Of a stretch of DNA of 64,000 bases, positions 50,137 to 60,481 are shown piece by piece. Under the pieces are notes generated by a model. The model had not been told where the DNA came from. It made no database searches and saw only the letters and a list, made by a program, of their open reading frames with translations. A program made the position numbers and the translations under genes. The stretch comes from an uncultured Clostridia bacterium (lineage in GTDB: Bacteria; Bacillota; Clostridia; TANB77; CAG-508). Numbering within the stretch: position 1 is the stretch's first letter; each line of letters begins with the position of its first letter. Location of the stretch: contig CANQWQ010000005.1 in NCBI GenBank assembly GCA_947627595.1, positions 1-64,000 on the forward strand, read 5' to 3'.

Positions 50137-52047
50137 TTATGGTCTATCTGCTTTACACTGTTTGATTTTATAATAACAATTATCAAGTCTAAGATTTATA
50201 TTATAATATGGATCTCCCTTTTCCATAACGTCTTTCCAAGCTTTGTTAAACTCTTCGATTTCGCCCAAAAATCTCTTTTGCTTTTCAGGGTTATCCTCTA
50301 AACCTCTAGTCTTTGACTCATAATGTTTTAATTCAACATAAGGATTATAAACAATTAAATATCCTTTTGATCTAATTCTTAAGCAAAAATCAACATCATT
50401 AAATGCAACAGCTAAATTTTCGTTCATATATCCAACTTCTTCATAAATACTCTTTTTAGTCATAAGACATGCAGCTGTACAAGCACTAAGGTTTTCAACA
50501 TTACTTTCTTTTCCAAAGTAACTTCTAATTCCAGTTGGTTCATTAAAATATGTTTTACTCATATTAACAAATCTATGGCCTGCAACACCGCCAAGTCCAA
50601 TAATTGTTCCAGCATGTTGATATGTATCATCTGGATAATATAAAGCTACACCAACAGCTCCAACATCTTTTCTTTGACAATATCCAATCATTTTTTGAAG
50701 CCAATCAGGTGTTAAAAGTTCTGTATCATTATTTAATTGCATTAAGAAATCGCCATTTGAATTTCTAGCTCCAAAGTTCATTATTTTAGAGTAATTAAAG
50801 CCTTTTTCAGGATATTTTAAAACGTGAATTTTAGGATTACTCTTTTCTAATTCTTCATAAAATTTAAATGTTGATTCTTTCTCACTGTTATTTTCAATAA
50901 CATTTATCTCATAATTTTCATATGTAGTTTTTTCTAAAATTGAATTTATACAAACCTTTAAAGTCTCGATTTCATCTTTGTTTGGAATCATGATTGAAAC
51001 TTTAGGATTTCCAATTACTTTATATTCAACTTCATTTGTTCCAGGAAGCTTTCCTTCTCTAACAGTAGCTTCTAAACCAATTCTTTTTAAATGGTCTGTA
51101 ACTGCTTTTCTTCCAGCAATTTGAGCATATGGCTTTGCTTCTGGAGCCATAGCTGTAGAAGCTTTATGTACTCTCCAATGATATAAAATCTTTGGAATAT
51201 GAACTATATTTTGAGTAATTTCAGTCATTCTTAAAATTATATCATAATCTTGTGCACCATCATATTCACTTCTAAAGCCACCTAGCTTGTCCATTAATTC
51301 TTTTTTGAACACACTAAAATGGCAAATATAATTAAGACTTCCTAGTGAGTCTGGACCATAATCTGACTTGAAATATGGCTCATATCTATTTTTAACGCTT
51401 TCATCAATTTTGTCTTCATCACTAAATAGAAAATCTACATCTGGATTTTCATTTATTGCTTTAACAACTTCATATAATGTAAAATCTAATAACATATCAT
51501 CATGATCTAAAAGTCCAATGAAATCACCTGTTACAAGTTTTAAAGCTTCATTTGTATTTCCTGAAATATTTTTATTTACACCTAAAAATTTATATTTAAT
51601 TCTTTCGTCTTTTTTTGTAATTTTTTCTATTTTAGAATTTTTCTCAGGACTTCCATCTGCTAAGCAAAGTTCCCAATTTGAATAAGTTTGTCTAATTAAA
51701 CTATCTACTAATTCTTCAAAATATTTTACTGGTGTATTATACATAGGAACTACTAAACTTATTTTAGGTTCATATTTAAATTTATGTTTTTTCTGAGCTT
51801 CAAGCTCAAATTTCTTCGGTTCATTTGCTCTTATCCAAAGCTCATATTCAGGTCTATTAGTTTTATCTAGTTTTTCCCCAACTAAGAAAATCGCATATTT
51901 AAATCCATACATTTTTACCATTTTGAAAAATTTCTTTATGTTTGTTAAATTTATAGATTTAATTCCTCTTGCAATAACTCTAATAAATTTTCTTCTTTTT
52001 GTTCCCTCTGGGAATAGTTTGTTTATAACCTTCTTTATGATAGACAT
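50137..52047 (-). CDS. Large GT2 glycosyltransferase with two catalytic domains
   Basis: A 636-residue cytoplasmic protein with two GT-A domains. The first begins ISLVVPMYNTP (about 94-104) and carries GLLDHDDML (about 176-184), and the second begins VSIMIPNKDE (about 355-364) and carries LQLNNDTEL (about 438-446). Both have DxD-type motifs. Such bifunctional enzymes make repeating units of rhamnan-like or other wall polysaccharides. It is the last gene of the polysaccharide cluster before znuA. Confidence 0.88.
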   Translation of the reverse strand: MSIIKKVINKLFPEGTKRRKFIRVIARGIKSINLTNIKKFFKMVKMYGFKYAIFLVGEKLDKTNRPEYELWIRANEPKKFELEAQKKHKFKYEPKISLVVPMYNTPVKYFEELVDSLIRQTYSNWELCLADGSPEKNSKIEKITKKDERIKYKFLGVNKNISGNTNEALKLVTGDFIGLLDHDDMLLDFTLYEVVKAINENPDVDFLFSDEDKIDESVKNRYEPYFKSDYGPDSLGSLNYICHFSVFKKELMDKLGGFRSEYDGAQDYDIILRMTEITQNIVHIPKILYHWRVHKASTAMAPEAKPYAQIAGRKAVTDHLKRIGLEATVREGKLPGTNEVEYKVIGNPKVSIMIPNKDEIETLKVCINSILEKTTYENYEINVIENNSEKESTFKFYEELEKSNPKIHVLKYPEKGFNYSKIMNFGARNSNGDFLMQLNNDTELLTPDWLQKMIGYCQRKDVGAVGVALYYPDDTYQHAGTIIGLGGVAGHRFVNMSKTYFNEPTGIRSYFGKESNVENLSACTAACLMTKKSIYEEVGYMNENLAVAFNDVDFCLRIRSKGYLIVYNPYVELKHYESKTRGLEDNPEKQKRFLGEIEEFNKAWKDVMEKGDPYYNINLRLDNCYYKIKQCKADRP

Positions 52048-53835
52048 TTAGCTATTTTCTCCCTTCTTTAGTTTGGAAATTAATCTTCTTACTTTTAATG
52101 AAATCCATCTAAGTGGTTTTGTAATTTTCCATGACTTAGAATTTCTAATACTCATAAGTTCCATATCTTTACTTTGAACTATAACTTCCAAATTATTTAC
52201 AGTGTCTTTTAAATTATTATTTTCATTCATTAAATTAATTTTTTGAGTTTCAAGATCATTAATTGTTTTGTCTTTTTGAGATATTGAATCTTCTAAATTT
52301 TCAATTCTTTCGTCTTTCAAAGTAGAAGGCTTTATTAAAACACCTGTAAGAAGCTTTCTACTAATAATCATTTCAATAAAATCATCTTCAATTTTTTCAA
52401 ATAATTTAATGTTTTCTTTTAAACCATATCTTTCAAATAAATTTTCTCTTTTAGATTTTTTCAAAGTTGTATTATTTATAGCTCTAAATAATATAAATTC
52501 TAGTGGAATAAATTTTAACATCCACTCTTGATCAAAAAAGAAATTTACTCCTCCAACAACAAAGCAATTTTTTGGAATCATGTCAACAAAGCCATACTCT
52601 GTGAAGTTAAGTTTTTTCAAAACTTCTTCATCATAGTTTTTTAATGACCCTAATAAATCATCTTTGTTAATTTTTTCATAATCAACTTTATTATTGCTCT
52701 TAAATAAAAATTCTTTATATTTATCAAATTCTTCTACATAATTACCAGAAGATTCTATTATTTCGTCAAGTCTTTTACCAACAATAAAATCGCTTTCAAC
52801 AGTTGTTTCGTCCTTTTTCTTATCTAATAAGACGCAATTTTCATTTGGAAAATACTTACTGTTTTCTATCATATTTTTGATATGCTCTTCAGCCTGAATT
52901 GTAACAGGCTTTTTAGTTACTTTGTCATCTGTTATAATCGTCTGAATTTGCTTATCAAGTTTTCTATAACTTGTAAATGTGATATATTTAACTTTGCTTA
53001 ACTCAGAATTAGAGATTTCAATTAAAAATGAATTTACGAAAAAGTTTACTAGATTATTTTCATCTTGTAATAAATTTTCTAAAACTTCATTTTCTCTAAA
53101 TCCTGGATATTCATAAATCTCATTAAGCTCGAAATTTCTAGAAATATCCTCATTTGAAAGCTTATGGTTATCAGTATAAATTAAGTTTGGAGCTTTATAT
53201 TCTGGAAAAATATAATAAAATTTATAATTTCCAAGGCCTAATTTATTTAAATCATTTTCAACATATTTCTTTGTAAGCTTAGAATCTTGATCAAGTAAGA
53301 ATTTATAATCATATTTTCCTTTCCAATTTTTGATTCCATATTTATTATCAAAAGCAATAAGAATTGTTCCATTCTCTTTTAAAGACATTTTAGCCTTTTC
53401 TAAAGTTTCACAAAAATCGTTATTTTCTAAATAATCTGTAATTACAATATAATCAAATTTTCTCTTAAGTTTTATATGTTTAAAATCACCAATAATAAGT
53501 TCTACATTATCATTATTTTCAAATTTCTTTTCTAAAATCTTTGATTTTTTAAGGCTTTGTTCAATTAAAACAACATCTGATAATTTTCTTACAAACAAGC
53601 CTGATAACTCGCCAAAACCACTACCTATTTCTAAAAGACTACTATTTTCTTTAAATTCATACCAATTTAAAAGGTTTTCCTTAACTTGGCCTAAATGAAG
53701 AAAATTATTAACACTTGGATTTTCTTCGATCAGCTCTAAATAATTTTCGTTGTTAGAAATAATATTAATAATTTTTATTTCATCATCTGAAAGATTATCT
53801 TCTGTTTCTTTATAAAATTCCATGTTAACCTTCAT
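52048..53835 (-). CDS. Methyltransferase-domain protein with coiled-coil tail
   Basis: A 595-residue protein. The N-terminal SAM-dependent methyltransferase domain (about 50-170) shows LLEIGSGFGELSG (about 67-79) and IGDFKH with VITDYLEN. The middle 300 residues resemble no family I know. The C-terminus (about 500-570) is coiled coil, and the last part SKSWKITKPLRWISLK matches the tail seen on many glycosyltransferases of such clusters. It could methylate or cap the growing chain and set its length; this is inference. It abuts the GT2 gene at 50137. Confidence 0.8.
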   Translation of the reverse strand: MKVNMEFYKETEDNLSDDEIKIINIISNNENYLELIEENPSVNNFLHLGQVKENLLNWYEFKENSSLLEIGSGFGELSGLFVRKLSDVVLIEQSLKKSKILEKKFENNDNVELIIGDFKHIKLKRKFDYIVITDYLENNDFCETLEKAKMSLKENGTILIAFDNKYGIKNWKGKYDYKFLLDQDSKLTKKYVENDLNKLGLGNYKFYYIFPEYKAPNLIYTDNHKLSNEDISRNFELNEIYEYPGFRENEVLENLLQDENNLVNFFVNSFLIEISNSELSKVKYITFTSYRKLDKQIQTIITDDKVTKKPVTIQAEEHIKNMIENSKYFPNENCVLLDKKKDETTVESDFIVGKRLDEIIESSGNYVEEFDKYKEFLFKSNNKVDYEKINKDDLLGSLKNYDEEVLKKLNFTEYGFVDMIPKNCFVVGGVNFFFDQEWMLKFIPLEFILFRAINNTTLKKSKRENLFERYGLKENIKLFEKIEDDFIEMIISRKLLTGVLIKPSTLKDERIENLEDSISQKDKTINDLETQKINLMNENNNLKDTVNNLEVIVQSKDMELMSIRNSKSWKITKPLRWISLKVRRLISKLKKGENS

Positions 53836-53849
53836 AGTAGCCTTCCTCC

Positions 53850-55511
53850 TTATTTTTTATTTTTGATATTTTTAAATATTTTTATTATCTCAGATATTCC
53901 AAATACTAGTGCTAATATTTCAAACATATATTGAACACTATATGTTACACCTAAATATGCTATATTTATTGCTGGGAACTTAGCTGTATGCGTATATGCA
54001 ATTACAAAAATTCTTGTAAAATGTAAAACAAGTAAACCTGTTAAAACTAATAATTCTTTGTAATTTCCAAATCTTGGCTTTATAAGCAAAAATCTAATAA
54101 TTAATAAAAGATATATCAAAAGTCCTACATAAAATAAATTTTTGCTACATATCTCATAAAGTGAAGCAATTGCTTTTAAGATTTCAACTTTTATATTATC
54201 GACTTTATAATTATAAGTTAATGGGCTAGTTGAAATATTTCCAGTAACTTCATTAAATTCAGTTACTTTTCCAACTTCAACTTGCGTATTTTCAGCCATT
54301 AAATCAACATCAATTTTTATAGAAGGACGTTTTGAAGTAACCTGAAAATCAAGTGCCATCAATATATTATTAGTAAGTTCATCAAAATTTTCCTTATCAA
54401 AAATTGAAGCTGGGTTATCTTCTTTTTCAAGTCTTCCATCTTCAAAAGCTTCATTTATCTCACTTGTAATCTGTCTTAAATAATCATTCATTGTTTTAGC
54501 ATTATCTGTTAAATTATGATTATCTAAAGCATAAAACACTGCCCACATAAGCCATCCATCTTCTATTTCATAATTAGAAACACCATATTGCTCAAACCCA
54601 ATTTCATTAGGATTATCAAATGAAAGTCTTAACTTTTGAAAAGAAGGGCTAACTTCATATAACTTTTGTCTAGTTTCTTTTGAAATTGGAACTCTTATAT
54701 CTGGATTTTCAACATCAACACTTGAAGCAGCTTTTACAAAGTCTTTGAAAGCCTTAGTATTTTCTTCTATTCTAATAAATTCTTTATAATAGATTTTGTT
54801 CATTGTCATATTAAAGATTATTGTAATTAAATAAATCAAAACCGGAATTAAATATAACGTAATTTTTGTTTTCTTTTTTTCGCATTTCTTATCAAAAATT
54901 ATAAACAAGCTTGTAATAATTCCACTACCTAAGACAAATGGTGCTATCCACAAAGTTTCTTCTCTAGTTATTGCCATGAATGTTCCAAAAATTCCAAGTC
55001 CTATCATATATGGAACTAGCTTTTTTACCTCTTCTTTGTAGTTAAAGAAAATTCCAAATACGCAAGCTATAACATATAACATAGATGAAGCATAGATTCC
55101 ATCTCTATAAACTCTTAATAAATCTGAGCTATAAATCATTGGGTTAAATAAAATAACAGTAAATACTAATAGATTTACAAAATTATTTTTTATAATTTTC
55201 TTAAGTACAAATGCTAGCAAAATTGCTCCACCCATGTAAAATAAGAAATGAGCTTGAGTAAATTTTAACCCTATAATATTTATAATAGCTATAAATAATG
55301 GTGCTCCAATTCCTTTAGCAAGTAAGCTTCCTTTAAAATCTCCAAGCCATTTAAAATTTAATAATGAACTTGCAGATTCTACAATTAAAACATCATCATC
55401 TTTTAAATTATAGTTAAAATTTGGATTTTGAACACTTGTTAAAATAAGATAAATTAAGCTTATTATAATTATTCCAATTAAAAACTTATTTTTCTTCAAC
55501 TTTTCTATCAT
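53850..55511 (-). CDS. Polytopic membrane protein, paralogue A
   Basis: A 553-residue membrane protein with about nine to eleven helices and a long extracellular loop (about 240-400). It is a tandem paralogue of the gene at 55486: both share the N-terminal pattern KKNKFLIGIIIISLIYLI/F, the motif LLRVYRDGI, MAITREEXXWIAPFVLGS and SIFDKEN. It resembles polysaccharide-cluster glycosyltransferase or flippase-type membrane proteins but I do not recognise a family. ATG at 55511, inside the end of the paralogue. Confidence 0.78.
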   Translation of the reverse strand: MIEKLKKNKFLIGIIIISLIYLILTSVQNPNFNYNLKDDDVLIVESASSLLNFKWLGDFKGSLLAKGIGAPLFIAIINIIGLKFTQAHFLFYMGGAILLAFVLKKIIKNNFVNLLVFTVILFNPMIYSSDLLRVYRDGIYASSMLYVIACVFGIFFNYKEEVKKLVPYMIGLGIFGTFMAITREETLWIAPFVLGSGIITSLFIIFDKKCEKKKTKITLYLIPVLIYLITIIFNMTMNKIYYKEFIRIEENTKAFKDFVKAASSVDVENPDIRVPISKETRQKLYEVSPSFQKLRLSFDNPNEIGFEQYGVSNYEIEDGWLMWAVFYALDNHNLTDNAKTMNDYLRQITSEINEAFEDGRLEKEDNPASIFDKENFDELTNNILMALDFQVTSKRPSIKIDVDLMAENTQVEVGKVTEFNEVTGNISTSPLTYNYKVDNIKVEILKAIASLYEICSKNLFYVGLLIYLLLIIRFLLIKPRFGNYKELLVLTGLLVLHFTRIFVIAYTHTAKFPAINIAYLGVTYSVQYMFEILALVFGISEIIKIFKNIKNKK

Positions 55512-57174
55512 TTATTTTTCCTTTTATAAACTCATAAATTTCTCTAGTTCCAAATATTGGGGACAATATTTCAAATGCAAATTGAAGACTATATGTTGAT
55601 GATAAATATAATAAACTAACTGCGTCACATAATTTAGTATCAACATAAGCAATTACAAGAACTCTTATAAATTGTAACATCAAGAAACTTGTCAAAATTA
55701 TAATTTCTTTATAATTCTTAAATCTTGGTTTTATAAATAAAAATCTTATAATCATTAAAATATAAAACAAGATTCCTAAGTAAAATAGCGGTTTACTAAG
55801 CTTTTCATAAATTGTTGAAATTGAATCTAAAGTATTTATTTTTATTTCATCAATTTTATAATTGTTTGAAATAGTGTCTGATGAAAAATCGCCTATAACC
55901 TCGAAAAACTCTTCTTTTCTCTCTAATAAAATTTCTGGACTATTTAAATCAAGAAAAGCTTCTTGGTTACTTTTAACATAATTATTTTTAAGTTCAATTT
56001 GAAATTTATAAGCTTTTACAAAAGTTTCAAAAAGTTTTTCTAAATTTTCTTTATCAAAAATTGAAACTGGATTATCCTCTTTTTTAAGTCTTCCATCTTC
56101 ATAAGCTTTATTTATCTCATCAGCCATTTTTCTAAAGGCATCATTATATGTTTTAACATTTTCTGAATATTCGTCTACTTCGTCAAGAGCCAAATAAACA
56201 GCCCACATAAACCATCCATTTTCAATCTCATTAGGAATAGTTCCATATACTTTAAAATTTCTTCTTGGATCATTAGATTCTAAATATGATTTTAATTTAG
56301 AAAAAGTTGGACTTACTTCATATAATTTTTCTCTAGCTTCAGTTGTCACATCAACTTTAAGCATTGGTTCATCAACATCAACACTTGAAGCTGCTTTTAT
56401 AAAATCTTTATAAGGCTTAGAATTTTGCTCAACTCTAACAAATTCTCCGTATGCAATTCTATTAAATAAACAAACAATAAAAATTGTAATTAAATAAATT
56501 GAAAGTGGTATAAAATATAAACAACATCTTTTTACTTTATTTAAGCAAGTTTTATCAAATATTATAAATAAAATCGTTATGATAGAACTTCCTAAAACAA
56601 ATGGTGCAATCCAAATTGCTTCTTCACGAGTAATTGCCATCCAAGTAGCAAAAATTCCAAAGCCTACCATATATGGAATAATCTTTTTAATTTCTTCTTT
56701 ATAATTAAAGAAAATTCCAAATGCACAAGAAACTACAATTAATAAAAATGAACAATTTATTCCATCTCTGTAAACCCTTAGAAGTTCAGTATCATAGATT
56801 ACTGGATTAAACAAAACTATAGTAAAAACAACTAATTTTACAAAATCACTTTTTATTACTTTTTTCAAAACATTAGCAAATAAAATAGAAGCTCCTATGT
56901 ATAGTAAAAACTGAGCTTGAATAAATGATAATCCAACAAAATTAGCAATTACTATAAAGATTGGAGCGCCAGGACCTTTAGAAAGAGTTCTTCCCCAAAA
57001 GTGACCTACCCATTTAAAATCTAATAAAGCTTTTGCCTCATGTAAAATAAGATAATCGTCTGAACCTGCATAGTAATTACAGTTAGGATTTTGAGCACTT
57101 GTAAAAATAAAATAAATTATACTTATTAAAATTATTCCAATTGCAAATTTATGTTTTTTGATTTTTTCTAACAT
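55486..57174 (-). CDS. Polytopic membrane protein, paralogue B
   Basis: A 562-residue membrane protein, paralogue of the gene at 53850 with which it overlaps by 26 bases. The order of helices, the conserved LLRVYRDGI and MAITREEAIWIAPFV stretches and the loop motif EDGRLKKEDNPVSIFDKEN are shared. Because the two copies have diverged clearly, the duplication is not recent. Function in export, acceptor recognition or modification of the polysaccharide is a guess. Confidence 0.78.
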   Translation of the reverse strand: MLEKIKKHKFAIGIILISIIYFIFTSAQNPNCNYYAGSDDYLILHEAKALLDFKWVGHFWGRTLSKGPGAPIFIVIANFVGLSFIQAQFLLYIGASILFANVLKKVIKSDFVKLVVFTIVLFNPVIYDTELLRVYRDGINCSFLLIVVSCAFGIFFNYKEEIKKIIPYMVGFGIFATWMAITREEAIWIAPFVLGSSIITILFIIFDKTCLNKVKRCCLYFIPLSIYLITIFIVCLFNRIAYGEFVRVEQNSKPYKDFIKAASSVDVDEPMLKVDVTTEAREKLYEVSPTFSKLKSYLESNDPRRNFKVYGTIPNEIENGWFMWAVYLALDEVDEYSENVKTYNDAFRKMADEINKAYEDGRLKKEDNPVSIFDKENLEKLFETFVKAYKFQIELKNNYVKSNQEAFLDLNSPEILLERKEEFFEVIGDFSSDTISNNYKIDEIKINTLDSISTIYEKLSKPLFYLGILFYILMIIRFLFIKPRFKNYKEIIILTSFLMLQFIRVLVIAYVDTKLCDAVSLLYLSSTYSLQFAFEILSPIFGTREIYEFIKGKINDRKVEEK

Positions 57175-57176
57175 AA

Positions 57177-57968
57177 TTACCCCTTTAAATTCGCATCTTG
57201 AGCATGTTTATAAAATATCATTATAAATTTTGCAAACCATTTTGGCCACATTCTACAAAACATTTCATAATCTTCTTGAACTCTTTTATTACTATCAATA
57301 CACTTTGTAGTAGCTGATTCTGAGTGAACTCTATGAAATGTAAGAATTTCATTTAAATAAATAAATGAACCTTTTTTATTTGCAAAATCTAGCCATGTTC
57401 CCCAGTCGATATTCGAATTCATGTCTTCTCTAAAAGGTCTATTTCCAACTATTTCAGTATTTAGACAAACACTTGGACAACTAATTGGATTTCCAAAATG
57501 TAAAATCAATTTTTTTATAAACTTTGATTTTTTGAAAATTCTAATTGGAAATGTCATTATTACTTTTATTTTTAAATTTAAGTTTTTCTTAACAATCTTG
57601 CCATTTCTAATTTCTTTATGATTTGTGAAAAGCATTATAATATCTTTATTTTTATTTATATAATTATAAATTTCTTCTAGATATTTTTCAGAATAGACAT
57701 CATCTTGATGTGCAAGTGTAACATATTTAGTTTTAGCAACACTTACAGCATAGTTCCAGTCAGGACCTATTCCCTTTTCTCCATTATTTATATAAAGTTT
57801 TAGTTTATATTTTTCTGCAATATTTTTTATATAATCATTTGGAGTTGAAGTAGAAATGACAATATTACTTTTCATTGTTTGGTTTATTAAAGATTTTATA
57901 GCCTCTTCTAGAAATTGGGATTCCTTGTAGGCACAAACAACAAATGTGTGATCTTCAAATTTTTTCAA
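57177..57968 (-). CDS. GT2 family glycosyltransferase
   Basis: A 263-residue GT2 enzyme. The strand HTFVVCAYKES (about 7-17), the nucleotide-binding NNGEKGIGPDWNYAV (about 61-75) and LAHQDDVYS (about 84-92, the DxD motif) mark the family, and RVHSESATTK is typical near the C-terminus. The start is TTG at 57968, nine bases after GAGG. It lies two bases before the paralogue B gene. Confidence 0.85.
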   Translation of the reverse strand: MKKFEDHTFVVCAYKESQFLEEAIKSLINQTMKSNIVISTSTPNDYIKNIAEKYKLKLYINNGEKGIGPDWNYAVSVAKTKYVTLAHQDDVYSEKYLEEIYNYINKNKDIIMLFTNHKEIRNGKIVKKNLNLKIKVIMTFPIRIFKKSKFIKKLILHFGNPISCPSVCLNTEIVGNRPFREDMNSNIDWGTWLDFANKKGSFIYLNEILTFHRVHSESATTKCIDSNKRVQEDYEMFCRMWPKWFAKFIMIFYKHAQDANLKG

Positions 57969-57981
57969 TTTTAAACCTCAA

Positions 57982-59151
57982 CTAATCTTTTCTTTTATAT
58001 TCAATATTTAAAATTCCTATTATAAAGCTTGTAAATGCAACTTGAATTCCAATCATAATAAAATATACAGCTGGAATTGTGATTGGCATAACATCAATTG
58101 GGTTTAAAGCTCCCCATGATTTACTCTTCCAAATAACTATTGCATATATTGTAAGTCCTAAGCCTATCAAAATAAGCAATATACCTAATATTAAAACTTT
58201 TTCAAGTGTAATTTTACTTAAAAATTTACTCGTCTTTTCTTTCTTAGGATGCATTCCACTATTTACCGCATAAACTTTTGCAAATAGTGAGAATATTATC
58301 ATTTGAAGTCCTACAACTATCATTGCTCCTAAGTATAATCTAGAATGAATACCTAAAACTACATTTCCTAAACGAATATTGTCAAACAAGAATATTATGT
58401 TTCCAATTATTCCTATAAGAACTAATATTAGTCCTGGAATTAAGAATAACCATTTTGGACTATATAATAATAAAAATTTTAAATGTCTCCAACCATCTGA
58501 AAAGCTTTTTAAATGAGGTGGTCTAGAACGTCCATCTTTTTTCAAAGTTGTAGGAATTTCAACAATTTTCAAATCATTAAGATTTGCTTGAACTATCATT
58601 TCTGAAGCATATTCCATTCCTGTGCACTTTAAATCAAGATTTAAAATTGATTGTCTATTATAACCTCTCATTCCACAGTTAAAATCGCCAATTTTTGAAT
58701 GATAAAATAATCTTCCAATAAATGAAATTACTGGTGTTCCTATGTATTTATGAGACCAAGGCATTGCACCTTTTTCGATTCCGCCTTTAAAACGATTTCC
58801 CATAACAAGCTCATAGCCTTCTCTTAATTTTTCAACAAATGGCATTATGTTTGAAAAATCATAACTGTCATCAGCATCACCCATTATGCAATATTTTCCT
58901 AGAGCAGCTTTAGTTCCTTCGATTAAAGCACTTCCATAACCTTTTCGTGGAACATCTATAACTCTAGCTCCGTTTTTCCTAGCAATTTCTTGAGAACCGT
59001 CTGTGCTTCCATTGTCTGCAATTAAAACTTCGCCTTTTATTTTATTTTTTTCTAATGATTTTTTTGCCTTTTTAATGCAAGTTTCTAATGTCTCTGCCTC
59101 ATTTAAGCATGGCATAAGAATTGTTAATTCTAGCTCTTCGTTTGAGTTCAT
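57982..59151 (-). CDS. GT2 glycosyltransferase with membrane domain, DPM-like
   Basis: A 389-residue protein with an N-terminal GT-A domain like dolichol-phosphate mannosyltransferase: LTILMPCLNEAE (about 8-19), ADNGSTDGSQE (about 45-55), GDADDSYDF (about 91-99) and the GMRGYNR loop. Four membrane helices follow (about 235-385). It probably transfers a sugar from a nucleotide to the lipid carrier undecaprenyl phosphate. ATG at 59151 follows AAAGGAG. Confidence 0.88.
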   Translation of the reverse strand: MNSNEELELTILMPCLNEAETLETCIKKAKKSLEKNKIKGEVLIADNGSTDGSQEIARKNGARVIDVPRKGYGSALIEGTKAALGKYCIMGDADDSYDFSNIMPFVEKLREGYELVMGNRFKGGIEKGAMPWSHKYIGTPVISFIGRLFYHSKIGDFNCGMRGYNRQSILNLDLKCTGMEYASEMIVQANLNDLKIVEIPTTLKKDGRSRPPHLKSFSDGWRHLKFLLLYSPKWLFLIPGLILVLIGIIGNIIFLFDNIRLGNVVLGIHSRLYLGAMIVVGLQMIIFSLFAKVYAVNSGMHPKKEKTSKFLSKITLEKVLILGILLILIGLGLTIYAIVIWKSKSWGALNPIDVMPITIPAVYFIMIGIQVAFTSFIIGILNIEYKRKD

Positions 59152-59163
59152 TTTAAATCTCCT

Positions 59164-60465
59164 TTACATTTTGGTAAAACTAATAGTACTATCTAAATCA
59201 CATAAACCTAAGCAATCTCTATAAGCCATAATTTCCATAAATAAAGTATCATACCTTCTTTGGAAAACTTCTAATTCACCGCTTTTCTTGAATTTTGTAC
59301 ACCCAAATGAAAGTGTATATTTTCCAGGTTTTACAGGAATAACTTGTGTAAATGAAACAACAGCAATATCACCTTTTTTATAAAAACCTGTATTTAATCC
59401 ATGTGAAATTGTATTCATTCCGCAATATTCCAAACCTGTTAAATCTTTTATATTTATAGCAAATATTGGATTATCTATATCTTTATTAAATTTGATTTTC
59501 GCTTTAATAGTAACAGGTTCGCTATTTTTAATTAATGTTTCATATTCTCCTCTACTATTAAAAATTCCATAATCGATAATGTCAACATCATTTGTTCCAT
59601 AGATAAGTTCTTCTTCATTCAATTCAAAATGATTTCTCCAAGATTCTTTGTCTTTTAATCTAACCTCTTCATCAGCTCTTTTTTCAACGACTTCTTGGCT
59701 TATTTCATTATCAATATCAAGACCTACTATTATCTTTTTATATTTATCAACACCATCTTTAACATTTCCGTCAAAAATCTTTTTTCCTTTATCTAAGATA
59801 ATTGTTCTAGTGCAATTTCTCATGACATCACTAATACTGTGTGTTACAAAAAGAATTGTTTTTCCATCTTTTTTGAATTGTTCAAACTTTTTGAAACATT
59901 TTAATTGGAATGACATATCACCAACAGATAAAACTTCATCAACAATTAAAACATCTGGATCAACATTTATTGCACAAGCAAATGCAAGTCTAGCAAACAT
60001 ACCTGATGAATATGTTTTTACAGGTTGATTTATATGTTCACCAATATCAGCAAATTCAATAATTTCATCTTTCTTTTTATCAATTTGCTCTTTAGTTAGT
60101 CCCATAACTTCGCCGTGTTGATAGATATTTTCTATACCTGTTAATTCCATATTAAAAGCTGCCCCAAGTTCTAGAAGTGAGCTAATTTTTCCATTTACTT
60201 TTATTTCTCCAGAAGTTGGGAAAGTAACACCTGTTATCATTTTTAAAAGTGTTGATTTTCCAGCGCCGTTTCTTCCTAAGATTCCAAGAACTTCGCCTTT
60301 TTTAACTTCTAGATTAAGTTCGTCCATAGCCCTAAAAATCTTGTGTTTTTTACACTTAGGTATGACAGCTTCCATTAATCTATATATTTTTCTATCAAAC
60401 ATTTTATATTCTTTTATAAGATTAGTAATTTTAATTACAGGTTCATCTGTATCTTTTTGAGCCAT
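59164..60465 (-). CDS. Polysaccharide ABC exporter ATPase with Wzt-like C-terminal domain
   Basis: A 433-residue ATPase. Walker A GRNGAGKST (about 62-70), signature YSSGMFAR, Walker B LIVDEVLSVGD (about 178-188) and switch VTHSIS are intact. The C-terminal 170 residues form a beta domain like that of Wzt, which binds the end of the finished polysaccharide. That implies chain-end recognition before export, with the permease at 61618. ATG at 60465 follows AAAGGAG. Confidence 0.92.
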   Translation of the reverse strand: MAQKDTDEPVIKITNLIKEYKMFDRKIYRLMEAVIPKCKKHKIFRAMDELNLEVKKGEVLGILGRNGAGKSTLLKMITGVTFPTSGEIKVNGKISSLLELGAAFNMELTGIENIYQHGEVMGLTKEQIDKKKDEIIEFADIGEHINQPVKTYSSGMFARLAFACAINVDPDVLIVDEVLSVGDMSFQLKCFKKFEQFKKDGKTILFVTHSISDVMRNCTRTIILDKGKKIFDGNVKDGVDKYKKIIVGLDIDNEISQEVVEKRADEEVRLKDKESWRNHFELNEEELIYGTNDVDIIDYGIFNSRGEYETLIKNSEPVTIKAKIKFNKDIDNPIFAINIKDLTGLEYCGMNTISHGLNTGFYKKGDIAVVSFTQVIPVKPGKYTLSFGCTKFKKSGELEVFQRRYDTLFMEIMAYRDCLGLCDLDSTISFTKM

Positions 60466-60481
60466 TATTTTTAATACTCCT

